A DNA stretch of 64,000 nt from Lamellibrachia columna. Taxonomy: Eukaryota > Annelida > Polychaeta > Sabellida > Siboglinidae. The stretch is from contig OY759269.1 in NCBI GenBank assembly GCA_963662155.1, positions 14,647,142 through 14,711,141 on the forward strand, given 5' to 3'. Below the pieces are notes generated by a model, which was not told the origin of the DNA, searched no databases, and worked only from the letters and a program-made list of their open reading frames with translations. The position numbers and the translations under genes are program-made. The stretch's first letter is position 1; each line of letters starts with the position of its first letter. This document shows, piece by piece, positions 12,714-20,700 of the stretch.

Positions 12714-13425
12714 CTAGTGCATGACGGGTTCCCAATTCGTCATGTGACAGCGGAAAGCGACACGAGTGGCGTCGTCGCAGTCGTCGGCGGCGGCGTCTTC
12801 TTCGTCGGACCACGACTCAGGTGGAGCGGTCGAGGGGGCACGATATCCAGTGATGTAATGAGTGACGTCTGACATGACGTGTCGCCAACGGCTGACATGT
12901 TCTGCGAACGCTGGCAACAGATCGGCGTCGTAGAGGTGTTCTCGAAAGAGCACTGTCGCTTGACAGCTCCGTCGGTGTACGGCACCTTGTAGCATCTCCA
13001 GCATGACACGGGCCCAGTGAAAGCGAGGTATGCTGTAAGTAAAGGACACAACCAGAGTGAGAACATGCATAGGCATCTATATATATAACAGACGTAACCA
13101 AGCAACGAGAGATAGGTAATACGAAACCGATCGACTGGCAGACGTTATCGCTAGGCAAGCCGCTACATATGGAATTTGGAACGTGGACTCGACGAACACT
13201 CAGCGAGACATGTATACACAGGAACGATAGAACAGTATGTAAAGTGAAAACAGGTATGAGCTATGTAGAGCTATGTAGAGCTATGGAAGTATAATAGTAA
13301 TAAATAAATAAAGAAATAAATAAAAGAAATACTCACACACTACGCATTAGAGGCAGCAACGAATCTCCCATGATATTCATGAGAACCAAAAAGTCCGCAA
13401 AGTCACGTACTGCAACGACAGGCAT
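12714..13425 (-). CDS. Spliced Polinton gene of unknown function, two exons
   Basis: Exon 1 runs 13,425 to 13,337 (ATG at 13,425) and ends at a strong donor (GTGAGT). Exon 2 runs 13,032 to 12,714 after TTTACTTACAG. The phase is 2 on both sides and the joined frame is 135 codons. Exon 1 begins MPVVAVRDFADFLVLMN. Exon 2 has helical, tryptophan- and histidine-bearing segments, then an acidic patch (SWSDEEDAAADD). I do not recognise the family. It is transcribed away from the rest of the element, from a TATA box at 13,503-13,496. The exon structure is inferred from splice consensus and open frame only. Confidence 0.6.
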
Positions 13426-13471
13426 TATGAATTGAAGTGGTGAACGTTGTCGAAGGCAATGGCGGTTGTTA

Positions 13472-13503
13472 TGACGACACGACGAACGCAGCAGCTATAT
13501 ATA
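13472..13503 (-). promoter_or_regulatory. TATA box and initiator of the minus-strand gene
   Basis: On the minus strand TATATATA occupies 13,503-13,496 and an initiator-like TCATA has its A at 13,472, 31 nt downstream. The start codon follows at 13,425. The spacing is the textbook TATA-to-start distance and recurs at other genes of this element. Confidence 0.55.
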
Positions 13504-13504
13504 C

Positions 13505-13996
13505 CATGCTAGAAAATAAAACCAGACAGCTGGCGTAACCCGAGGAACAATACCACACTAATCAGAAAACAGATAAGCGGCCGGCAACTGTCAGCTTACC
13601 GACACCGGGCATCCATCACGCAAGGAAAAAGCGGGAGGTTATGTACTCGACAGTGCTAGAATGGCGTGTAGTTAAGACAGTAACTGTACATTTTAACGAT
13701 GCTAGAAATAAGCCAGACAGCTGACGTAACCCGAGGAACAATACCACACTTATATATATCTAGAACGGCGTGTAGTTAAGACAGTAACTGTACATTTTAA
13801 CGATGCTAGAAATAAGCCAGACAGGCTGACGTAACCCGAGGAACAATACCACACTAATTAGAAAACAGATAAGCGGCCGGCAACTGTCAGCTTACCGACA
13901 CCGGGCATCCATCACGCAGGGAAAAAGCGGGGGTTACGAGTACTCGACAGTGCTAGAACGGCGTGTAGTTAAGACAGTAACTGTACATTTTAACGT
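13505..13996. repeat. Three-unit tandem repeat between divergent genes
   Basis: Two full units (about 13,505-13,698 and 13,804-13,996) and one shortened unit (about 13,701-13,800) share GCTAGAAATAAGCCAGACAG, CGTAACCCGAGGAACAATAC and GTGTAGTTAAGACAGTAACT. The middle unit lacks the central part holding AAGCGGCCGGCAACTGTCAG. The block sits between the minus-strand gene and the NADAR gene, so it could be a shared regulatory region or replication-linked sequence. A TATATATAT at 13,751-13,759 in the short unit could drive the NADAR gene. Confidence 0.85.
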
Positions 13997-14008
13997 CATA
14001 AAGTCACC

Positions 14009-14493
14009 ATGAACCGACCTATACAGTTTAGAGGCGGTAAACATTATTTGTCCAATTTCTACGCGTGCAGGATACATGTGTGGAATAGAGAATTTACCAG
14101 TGTTGAAAGTGCTTACCAATGGCGGAAATGCATGCATCATGGTGACATGAAGACTGCAGAAAAAATGCTGTCCACGCGCACGGTCTACAGGCGAAACACC
14201 TCAGCAAGAGCATACGAGAAAAGGAACAGTTACGCGAAGAATGGAATACACAACGATATTCAATAATGTATGCGTTAGTTGCTGTTAAATATCGCGATCC
14301 AATCCTACGTAAACGACTGTTAGACACTGGATATTCCGAGTTGAAGGAATGGGTCAAGAGTCGGGAAGGATACTGGGGTGCACTGACATACTGTGGTCAA
14401 GCCGGTCAGAACATGCTAGGGCGTATACTCATGCGAGTACGCGAGTTCATTCGATTGCATCAGACTCCCGCCAGACGATCACAAGACCAGTGA
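14009..14493 (+). pseudogene. NADAR-domain (YbiA/DUF1768-like) gene, one frameshift
   Basis: The ATG at 14,009 has a good context (GTCACCATGA). The N-terminal frame shows FRGG, LSNFY and SVESAYQWRK, the usual start of a NADAR domain. The C-terminal frame (to the stop at 14,491) shows YWGAL and GQNMLGRILMRVRE, the usual end. The two halves are in different frames; the switch lies between about 14,180 and 14,191 and equals one missing base. NADAR proteins act on NAD-derived ADP-ribose compounds, and some remove ADP-ribose from guanine in DNA. A role against host ADP-ribosylation is an inference. One conserved spot reads VES where family members commonly have VEH. The break may be real or an assembly error. 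Confidence 0.85.
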
Positions 14494-14589
14494 ACAGAGT
14501 ACAGCGAGATACCAGACATCCAGCAGCGTACATCACGCGCGCGACCAAGGGTCGACGATAAGAAAGCGCACCATAGGCAGTGGGAGGTG

Positions 14590-14597
14590 TATATAAA
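14590..14597 (+). promoter_or_regulatory. TATA box of the multi-module early locus
   Basis: TATATAAA lies 95 nt before the first start codon at 14,685. The predicted start site near 14,620 is in a CA-rich stretch without a strong initiator. It is the only TATA found upstream of the six modules, so it probably serves all of them. Confidence 0.6.
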
Positions 14598-14684
14598 CCC
14601 AACGCAGAGTGAACGAGACACACACAATCGCACTCCGATCCACAGCACACTTCGAGACTACTACAAGCATCAGCAGAGAAAGAA

Positions 14685-15155
14685 ATGGCCGCCCAACAAG
14701 CCGATATGATGATGTCAGTCAGCCAACTCGAGAAGGAGGTATGTAACGGTACTTATATATTTAGACGGCCGTTAACCATAGTACAATGTGCTGTTCAAGA
14801 TAAATATATAGTATATCCATCTTGTCAGCAGTGTAACAAACGTGTGAGTCCTGAAAACAATGGCTTTGTGTGTCCTATCCATCGATGGCAGCGTGGTGTA
14901 GTGTATCAGTTCGCTATGCGTATCCTCCTACAAGACACCATCGGCAGTGAAGTGTGGGCAACGTTATTTAATGCCAAGGCTGTCCAGGTGTTGGGATACA
15001 CGGCTAACGATTACATGAACATGAAGACAGATGCCGAGCGGTATGCAGCACTGGACATGCTGCGGGGGGCCCAAGTCATGGTGACCATTAGGAAACGCGT
15101 GGCGGGACAGTATGTAAATTACACGGTGACAGACTTGGAAGTTGTCACAGTGTGA
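14685..15155 (+). CDS. RPA70-like single-stranded DNA-binding OB-fold protein
   Basis: This is a 156-residue protein. It carries a zinc-ribbon pattern (C47-x2-C50 ... C63-x2-H66) followed by YQFAMRILLQDTIGSEVWAT and a later ALFN/LGYTA-like segment. That order (zinc ribbon inside an OB fold, then L-x-D-x-T-G, then LF) is characteristic of the DNA-binding domain C of replication protein A 70 and relatives. It probably coats single-stranded DNA made during protein-primed replication. Its first 18 codons end at a strong splice donor (GAG then GTATGT at 14,739) in phase 0, so the same start exon may also be spliced to downstream modules; this reading frame is the unspliced product. Confidence 0.75.
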   Translation: MAAQQADMMMSVSQLEKEVCNGTYIFRRPLTIVQCAVQDKYIVYPSCQQCNKRVSPENNGFVCPIHRWQRGVVYQFAMRILLQDTIGSEVWATLFNAKAVQVLGYTANDYMNMKTDAERYAALDMLRGAQVMVTIRKRVAGQYVNYTVTDLEVVTV

Positions 15156-15171
15156 ATCAATCTGTTGACAG

Positions 15172-15741
15172 GCTGTCGCTACCGTCGCTACCGTCGCTGC
15201 TGCTGCAGCTACTGGAAGCAGTGACGTCACCGACAGGGAGGGAAGCTCTAAGGTAATGGAATGGTTACATAATAATAGCTGGGAAATACTATTCTCCTCC
15301 TCGGCGGACAGCTGTTCACCGCCACCACCATTAATTACAATAACAGATGACGAGGGGGAGGATAGTACGTCACAGGCCGACATCATATCCATAAGCAGTA
15401 GCGATGATATGGAGGCTACGGTGAGTGGTTTAGATAGGATACGGGATCGATCCAAAGCCATGACGAACGAAAATACCTTCTATAAGGCGCTAGAGGTCGC
15501 CAGCGTGCAATTTGCCTGTGACGAGGTGCATCGCATAATGAATTTAAAGGATGATACGGATCGTTACGTACCATCGACCAGCATGGTCATGCACGTCTTG
15601 CGGTGGCTATCGATAGATGTCATCGCAACGTGTGGGAACATGAAATGGCGTCACCAAGTGACAGACTTGGTTAGAAAGAGTATGTACGCCCAATACAACG
15701 ATATACAGGGCGACGCGGATGAAAATGCCGAATGTAACTAG
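15172..15741 (+). CDS. Early-locus module 2: serine/acidic protein with two SUMO-interaction-like motifs
   Basis: The frame is open from an acceptor-like AG at 15,170-15,171 to the stop at 15,739, in phase 0 with the start exon. An ATG at 15,256 would allow unspliced translation. An alanine-rich start is followed by LITITDDEGED and IISISSSDDME, each a hydrophobic core before acidic or serine residues, as in SUMO-interacting motifs. A donor-like GTGAGT at 15,421 (and a weaker GTAATG at 15,253) lies at a phase-0 boundary. The C-terminal half is helical with unknown function. I recognise no family. Confidence 0.5.
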   Translation, partial: AVATVATVAAAAATGSSDVTDREGSSKVMEWLHNNSWEILFSSSADSCSPPPPLITITDDEGEDSTSQADIISISSSDDMEATVSGLDRIRDRSKAMTNENTFYKALEVASVQFACDEVHRIMNLKDDTDRYVPSTSMVMHVLRWLSIDVIATCGNMKWRHQVTDLVRKSMYAQYNDIQGDADENAECN

Positions 15742-15758
15742 TTCTTTCTATTCAACAG

Positions 15759-16502
15759 AGCACTGGTCTACCGCAGCTGCAGAAGGCCTACAAACGCCAA
15801 GCCCCGGTCGATGACGATACGAGAGTGGTGGTGAAGCACCGTTGCACGGGGCAACGCGTCACACCGACAGCATCGCAGGACTACTACTGCAACTCGCCAC
15901 CAGCAAACCAGGAGGCGGAGCTACCGTGGGGAGCGGTGGAGTTGTCTGAGTCGGAGTCGGACCACGATGATGGGTGGATCATCAGAACCCCCCCTCATTA
16001 TTACGATGACGTCGACGAAGAAGCGATCGCTTCATCCCCCGCTCACGAGGACGACGACGACGACGAGGACTTCACGTACAGTCCTGCTTCACCACCACCA
16101 CTCACGCAAAGTACGGAGGCCGAGAAGACAACTACACTGTACGTATTCCCGATGAAAACCGTCGTCCTGAAGCCAGACGGGGAGTGCGAGTACATCGCCG
16201 ACCAACACACAATCACTCACCCGAAGCCGTCGACGTCGACCATCACTCACCCGAAGCCGTCGACGTCGACCATCGAGGACGACGCCACTGATGCTGAGGA
16301 AGATCCGAGAAAGGTGTGTTATTTAGAAATGCAAAACAACATTGCCGGTTTAATAGCGGAGGAGTGGAGGGCATCCGCCCCATCCACGGTGGAGGAAGTG
16401 ACCGTGGACGTGTGCCGATCACTAGCATTCACTATACTGTCGGCACCGTACCAGGAAATCATCATGAAATATGTGCGTTGCGCTATCCGTCGACAGCCGT
16501 GA
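15759..16502 (+). CDS. Early-locus module 3: acidic proline/serine-rich protein
   Basis: The frame is open from the acceptor TTCTTTCTATTCAACAG ending at 15,758 to the stop at 16,500, and lacks a good ATG near its start. It is therefore most easily read as a spliced exon. It contains acidic runs (EDDDDDED), a perfect 30-bp duplication encoding ITHPKPSTST twice (about 16,211-16,270), and a phase-0 donor-like GTGTGT at 16,314. The C-terminal tail after that donor is helical. Function unknown; acidic composition would suit a transcription regulator, which is inference. Confidence 0.5.
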   Translation, partial: STGLPQLQKAYKRQAPVDDDTRVVVKHRCTGQRVTPTASQDYYCNSPPANQEAELPWGAVELSESESDHDDGWIIRTPPHYYDDVDEEAIASSPAHEDDDDDEDFTYSPASPPPLTQSTEAEKTTTLYVFPMKTVVLKPDGECEYIADQHTITHPKPSTSTITHPKPSTSTIEDDATDAEEDPRKVCYLEMQNNIAGLIAEEWRASAPSTVEEVTVDVCRSLAFTILSAPYQEIIMKYVRCAIRRQP

Positions 16503-16581
16503 ACATTAGTATGTGATGAACAGTAGTCGGTAGTATGCAGTAGGCAGTATGTATGCACTTATAACCACGGTATATGAACAT

Positions 16582-16622
<41 letters not shown>
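16582..16622. repeat. (TAG)n microsatellite
   Basis: This is a run of TAG trinucleotides between modules 3 and 4, followed by a T/G-rich tract that leads into the acceptor of module 4. Confidence 0.95.
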
Positions 16623-16645
16623 TTTTTGTTGTTGTTGTTATGTAG

Positions 16646-16750
16646 ATGGAAGTGTACGACGAGGCACCCGTACTCCCAGGCAGCATTCGGAAGCGATCTG
16701 GAGTATTGAACGCCACGTATATGACGTCGTCAACAGAATATTATTATTAG
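16646..16750 (+). CDS. Early-locus module 4: candidate alternative last exon
   Basis: It follows GTTATGTAG at 16,645 and is open in phase 0 for 34 codons to TAG. It begins MEVYDEAPVLPGSIRKR. The acidic-APV start followed by basic residues is shared with modules 5 and 6. It begins with ATG, so independent translation is also possible. Evidence is limited to the open phase-0 frame, the acceptor and similarity to its neighbours. Confidence 0.35.
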   Translation: MEVYDEAPVLPGSIRKRSGVLNATYMTSSTEYYY

Positions 16751-16837
16751 TAAACATAACCGAGTTAGTAGGTAGTAGTAGTTGTTGTATTACGTAATAT
16801 GGAGTGGAATATTAGTATCTTTTAATTTGTTCTGTAG

Positions 16838-16939
16838 GATGACGTACCTGTGTCACCGGCTGAACTGCGTAGGCGTGCATGCCGGGAATTAGTGGTGATG
16901 ATACTAGAATACATTATATCAACACACGATGAACAGTAG
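16838..16939 (+). CDS. Early-locus module 5: candidate alternative last exon
   Basis: It follows TTGTTCTGTAG ending at 16,837, with a good pyrimidine/T-rich lead. The phase-0 frame is open for 33 codons and reads DDVPVSPAELRRRACRELVV, then a hydrophobic helix. It resembles module 6 in order (acidic start, P-V, RRR, hydrophobic helix, stop). It has no ATG at its start, so it only makes sense as a spliced exon. Confidence 0.4.
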   Translation, partial: DDVPVSPAELRRRACRELVVMILEYIISTHDEQ

Positions 16940-16958
16940 ACCTATTTCTTTTATGTAG

Positions 16959-17084
16959 GAGGAGAAGGAGGAGGAGGTGGAGGTGGAGGAAGCACCCGTG
17001 CTAGCAAGAGACGAGAGGAGACGCACAGTACATAATTTAATTCAGATAATTGTTGATTTTATGATTGAAACCCCCGCATTTTAA
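16959..17084 (+). CDS. Early-locus module 6: candidate alternative last exon
   Basis: It follows CTATTTCTTTTATGTAG ending at 16,958, the best acceptor of the group. The phase-0 frame is 41 codons: an acidic lead (EEKEEEVEVEEAPVL), then RDERRR, then a hydrophobic helix and TAA. It looks like a paralogue of module 5. The AATAAA at 17,469 is the next polyadenylation signal. Confidence 0.4.
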   Translation, partial: EEKEEEVEVEEAPVLARDERRRTVHNLIQIIVDFMIETPAF

Positions 17085-17167
17085 GAAGCACCGTTTGCAA
17101 CGGAATAACAGTAGTTAGTCGCTCTCTCTCGTTTAATGTATGCTTGTAGTTGTATGACATAGAGTAA

Positions 17168-17224
<57 letters not shown>

Positions 17225-17677
17225 ACAGACTTATATAGTATTCATCATCATTGTACGTAACCTCTGTCGTGGTGTAAAATCCCACAAGTTAATAACCATG
17301 GAACTAGCCACTGGCGTATCGATAACCGATCGTAAGCTAGAGGTCACTGTCGCGGATGTAACAATCCCACAAACCATAAAGTCTTCATAGTAATTATATA
17401 AGTCTAACCGTGTATATATGTATATGTATATGTATATTATGTATATGTCTATGTCAGTATATATACTCAATAAAACGTCATACAATGAATGAAACGTGTT
17501 GTCAGTGGTGTTGCCACGGTCTACATAGTGGAAAGAGAACCCGTAGCCATCGATAGTGGACACACAGTAGCCAATACCACAGGATCACACCTTAGGTCAT
17601 ACACCCTTCACAAATCACCATGCACCAACCACCACCACCACCTCCACCACCACCACCACCACCACTACCACACGTAC
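17085..17677. other. Intergenic spacer between early locus and PolB
   Basis: It holds a (TA)n run at 17,172-17,221, a polyadenylation signal at 17,469 and a CAC-rich tract at about 17,620-17,670. The His-rich open frame over the CAC tract looks like repeat read as codons. CATCGATAGTGGACA at 17,548 repeats a 15-mer next to the left TIR. Confidence 0.5.
17469..17474 (+). promoter_or_regulatory. Polyadenylation signal of the early locus
   Basis: AATAAA is followed within 30 nt by a GT-rich stretch (GTGTTGTCAGTGGTGTTG), the usual downstream element. It is the first such signal after the six modules. Confidence 0.6.
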
Positions 17678-17712
17678 TATATAGCTGTACTAAGGACCGC
17701 TGTCTCTCAGTT
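17678..17712 (+). promoter_or_regulatory. PolB core promoter: TATA box and initiator
   Basis: TATATAG at 17,678-17,684 and TCAGTT at 17,707-17,712 place the start A at 17,709, 31 nt from the first T. The PolB ATG follows 22 nt later. TCAGT is the classical metazoan initiator. Confidence 0.65.
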
Positions 17713-17730
17713 GTAGACACGTAGAGCATC

Positions 17731-20700
17731 ATGAAACGACACAAATGTCGTTACTGCGGACTGGTGCTCGACACGTATGCAGCGCTAAAACGCCACGTAG
17801 CGAGTCATGCGTTACCGACAGTGAACGAACACACGTATGCGGCGGCGCAACCAATAGAGGTGCCACCTAGCGACCAGGCAAAGCGAACGAAATATTCGTG
17901 TAAATGCGATGCAACGTTTGAGAGATGGGACGATCTGCAACAACATGTGAGATCCGTATGTCGTCTTAGCAGTAGCAGTAGCAGTAGCAGTAATAGAAAA
18001 CAGACCACAGTGTACACATGTGCGAAATGTGGACAGAAGTTCACTAGCCGCTATGCCCTGACCAGACACGCACGAAAAGCGTGTACCGACGACGGCGTCA
18101 CGAAACCACCATCGCCGAAGAGACCAATCAGGGAAGCCACCACACCCAACCATCCACTCGTTACCGACGCAGACCCCATCGACCCACCTGCTCGACTCCC
18201 CTTCGCCGACAACCTGTCGACGGAACTGTTAGATGTCGTACGAGCGCACTGGTCGACCATACGGACACGTGTATCGAGAGGTCCTCTCCAGTGCAGGTAC
18301 GATTACAGATTAACGACTCTGGACACGACCGTTCTAGAGACGCCGTTGAAGAACGTGTTCCAGGAACAGACCAACGCTTTCAAGATTAACCTCAGTTACG
18401 GGTTCATTCTGAGGAACAAGAACACGGGTCAATACAAGTACTACCATCCCTCGTGCAACTGCTGTGGACGCTACCTGGACGAGCCCAGTCTGATCACCAA
18501 CAGCAAGGAGTTTGATAAGTTCCTCGAACGCATCCGAGAAACCGACGTCTTGCAATGGGCCATCAATCAAAGACCGGATTCGGCGTGGGTGTGCGAACTC
18601 GTGACCAATGTCACATTTTTCGTCAATCGCATCATCGATCACCCGATAGGATGTGTAGGAATGACCGACCTTCCAGTCTACATCAAGAGGAACAAAGCCG
18701 TCATCGGATTGGAAAAGGAACCCATCCATGCCAAGAGGTACAGTGACAACTTGTGTCTCTTCCGATGTCTGGCGCTGCATCGAGGATGTGAAAGTCGTCG
18801 ATTGGAACCAGCTGTGAAGACGCTGTACGAGACGTACGCCCAAGACGGCGTATCCATGGAAGCATTTGCCGGGGTCACGATGGACGACCTCTATCGTGTA
18901 GAGACCACGTTCCAAACGAATGTGTGCGTGTACAGTCTCGTAAAACCAGATGGAGAGGATGGAAAGCCAACTGCAGAACTCGTTCGTCGCTCGGTATGTA
19001 AGTTTTCTGACACACTCTACCTCAATCTTCACGGGACGCATTTTTCCTTCATCCAGGATAGACGCAAGTACTGTCACTCGTACAGATGTCGGAAGTGTGG
19101 TGACTCGTTGTGGAAAGACGCATGGAGTCTACGCAACCACGAGAGCACGTGTACGGGAGGTGTGCGCCGAGTCTATCCTGGTGGCGTGTACCATTCGACT
19201 CCATCGGTGTTCGAACGCCTGGCCGACGAGAACATCCGAGTGGCCGAAGCGTTGCAGTACAATCCGTACCGAGCCACCTTCGACTTCGAGTGTTGGTTCG
19301 ACACCGAACACCTTCCGTCTGACAGTGCCCAGGTTCACTGTGTTGCGCGTCACGTCCCGCTGAGCGTCAGCGTGGCATCCAACGTACCCGGACACGAACA
19401 GGTGACATGCATCGTCACGGATGGAGACACCAACAAGTTAGTGAGCACCATGATGACTATCCTGCAAACGATGAGTGAGGCCGCGTACGACCAGATCAAA
19501 GACTCATACGATCATGTGTTGGAACAACTCGCAGAAGAGCTGACGAAATGGGACGCACGGGAGGAGGCTGCACGAAAAGCCACCGACAAGGACGCTCGAC
19601 CGGCAACCAATCCGTACAAAACGCTGATGGGACAACTGTATGGATGGATGCGTCAGTTACCTGTCATCGGGTTCAATTCGGGGAAGTATGATCTCAATGC
19701 CATCAAACAGTTTCTCATACCGTACTTCCTGGCGACGTCCAAGACCGTGGAACAAGAAGAAGAGCAAGAGGACGAGAGGGAGCAAGAGGGCAACAAGAAA
19801 GACGAGACCGACGGCGTCGGGTCAATGTTCGTCATCAAACGCAACAACACTTTCATGTGTCTTTCGACGGATCAACTGAAATTCCTCGACATGATCAACT
19901 ACATAGCCCCCGGATTCAGCTACGACAAGTATCTGAAAGCGTACGGATGCGAGGTGACAAAAGGTCATTTCCCGTACGAGTACATGGACCGACTGGAGCG
20001 ACTCGACGACACCGCTCTTCCACCGAAAGAGGCCTTCTTCAGTCGACTGAAGAACGAAGGTATATCAGACGAGGATTACGCCAGTTGTCAGGAGGCCTGG
20101 CGCGTCAATGGCATGACGACGTTGCGCGACTTTCTCGTCTGGTACAACAACAGGGACGTGGTTCCCTTTCTACAGGCCATCGACAGACAGTTCGCGTTCT
20201 ACCGACAACGGGGAATAGACATGTTCAAGCAAGGTATCAGCGTACCTGGTCTGACCCTGCTGTACCTGTTCAACGACCTTCCAGAGAAGACCTACTTTAC
20301 CATCTTCAACGAGAAGAATAAAGACCTGCACGACCTCGTCAAAGAGAACATTGTAGGCGGGCCTTCGATCATTTTTCATCGCTATCACGAGAAAGGGGTC
20401 ACCACGCTACGTCAGAACGAGTACGGAGAGGCGGCTCGTCCTTGCCGATCGATCGTCGGATACGATGCGAACGCACTGTACCTGTGGTCGCTCATGCAAG
20501 ACATGCCTATGGGATGGTACACGCGACGACGAGCAGAGAAGGACTTCCGCCCCGAATCAGCGCAGCTGTACGGACAGATGGCTGGAGAATGGTTGACGTG
20601 GGAATCCGAACGCACGGACGTCCCATACGGCATCAGATCAACGGACGAGAGAAGAGAATAGGCAAACATCGGGTGGACGGATGGTGTAGCGAGACGAAGA

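Noticed and set aside
12541..12813. Arginine-rich minus-strand frames at the left of the Polinton
   Set aside because: They overlap the better-supported spliced gene in another frame and have no start context or motif.
14738..14766. 29-bp GT...AG stretch at the start of the RPA-like gene as a mini-intron
   Set aside because: Far too short for splicing, and the frame is open through it; the donor is more plausibly used with a distant acceptor.
17489..17716. Histidine-rich 75-codon frame upstream of PolB
   Set aside because: The His run is a CAC microsatellite read as codons and the frame overlaps the PolB TATA box and start site; better read as spacer.
18334..19077. 247-codon minus-strand frame inside PolB
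   Set aside because: Shadow of the polymerase coding strand; it has no independent motif.
20600..20640. Programmed frameshift in PolB
   Set aside because: No slippery heptamer or downstream structure was evident, and similar one-base shifts hit two other genes, so mutation or assembly error is likelier.
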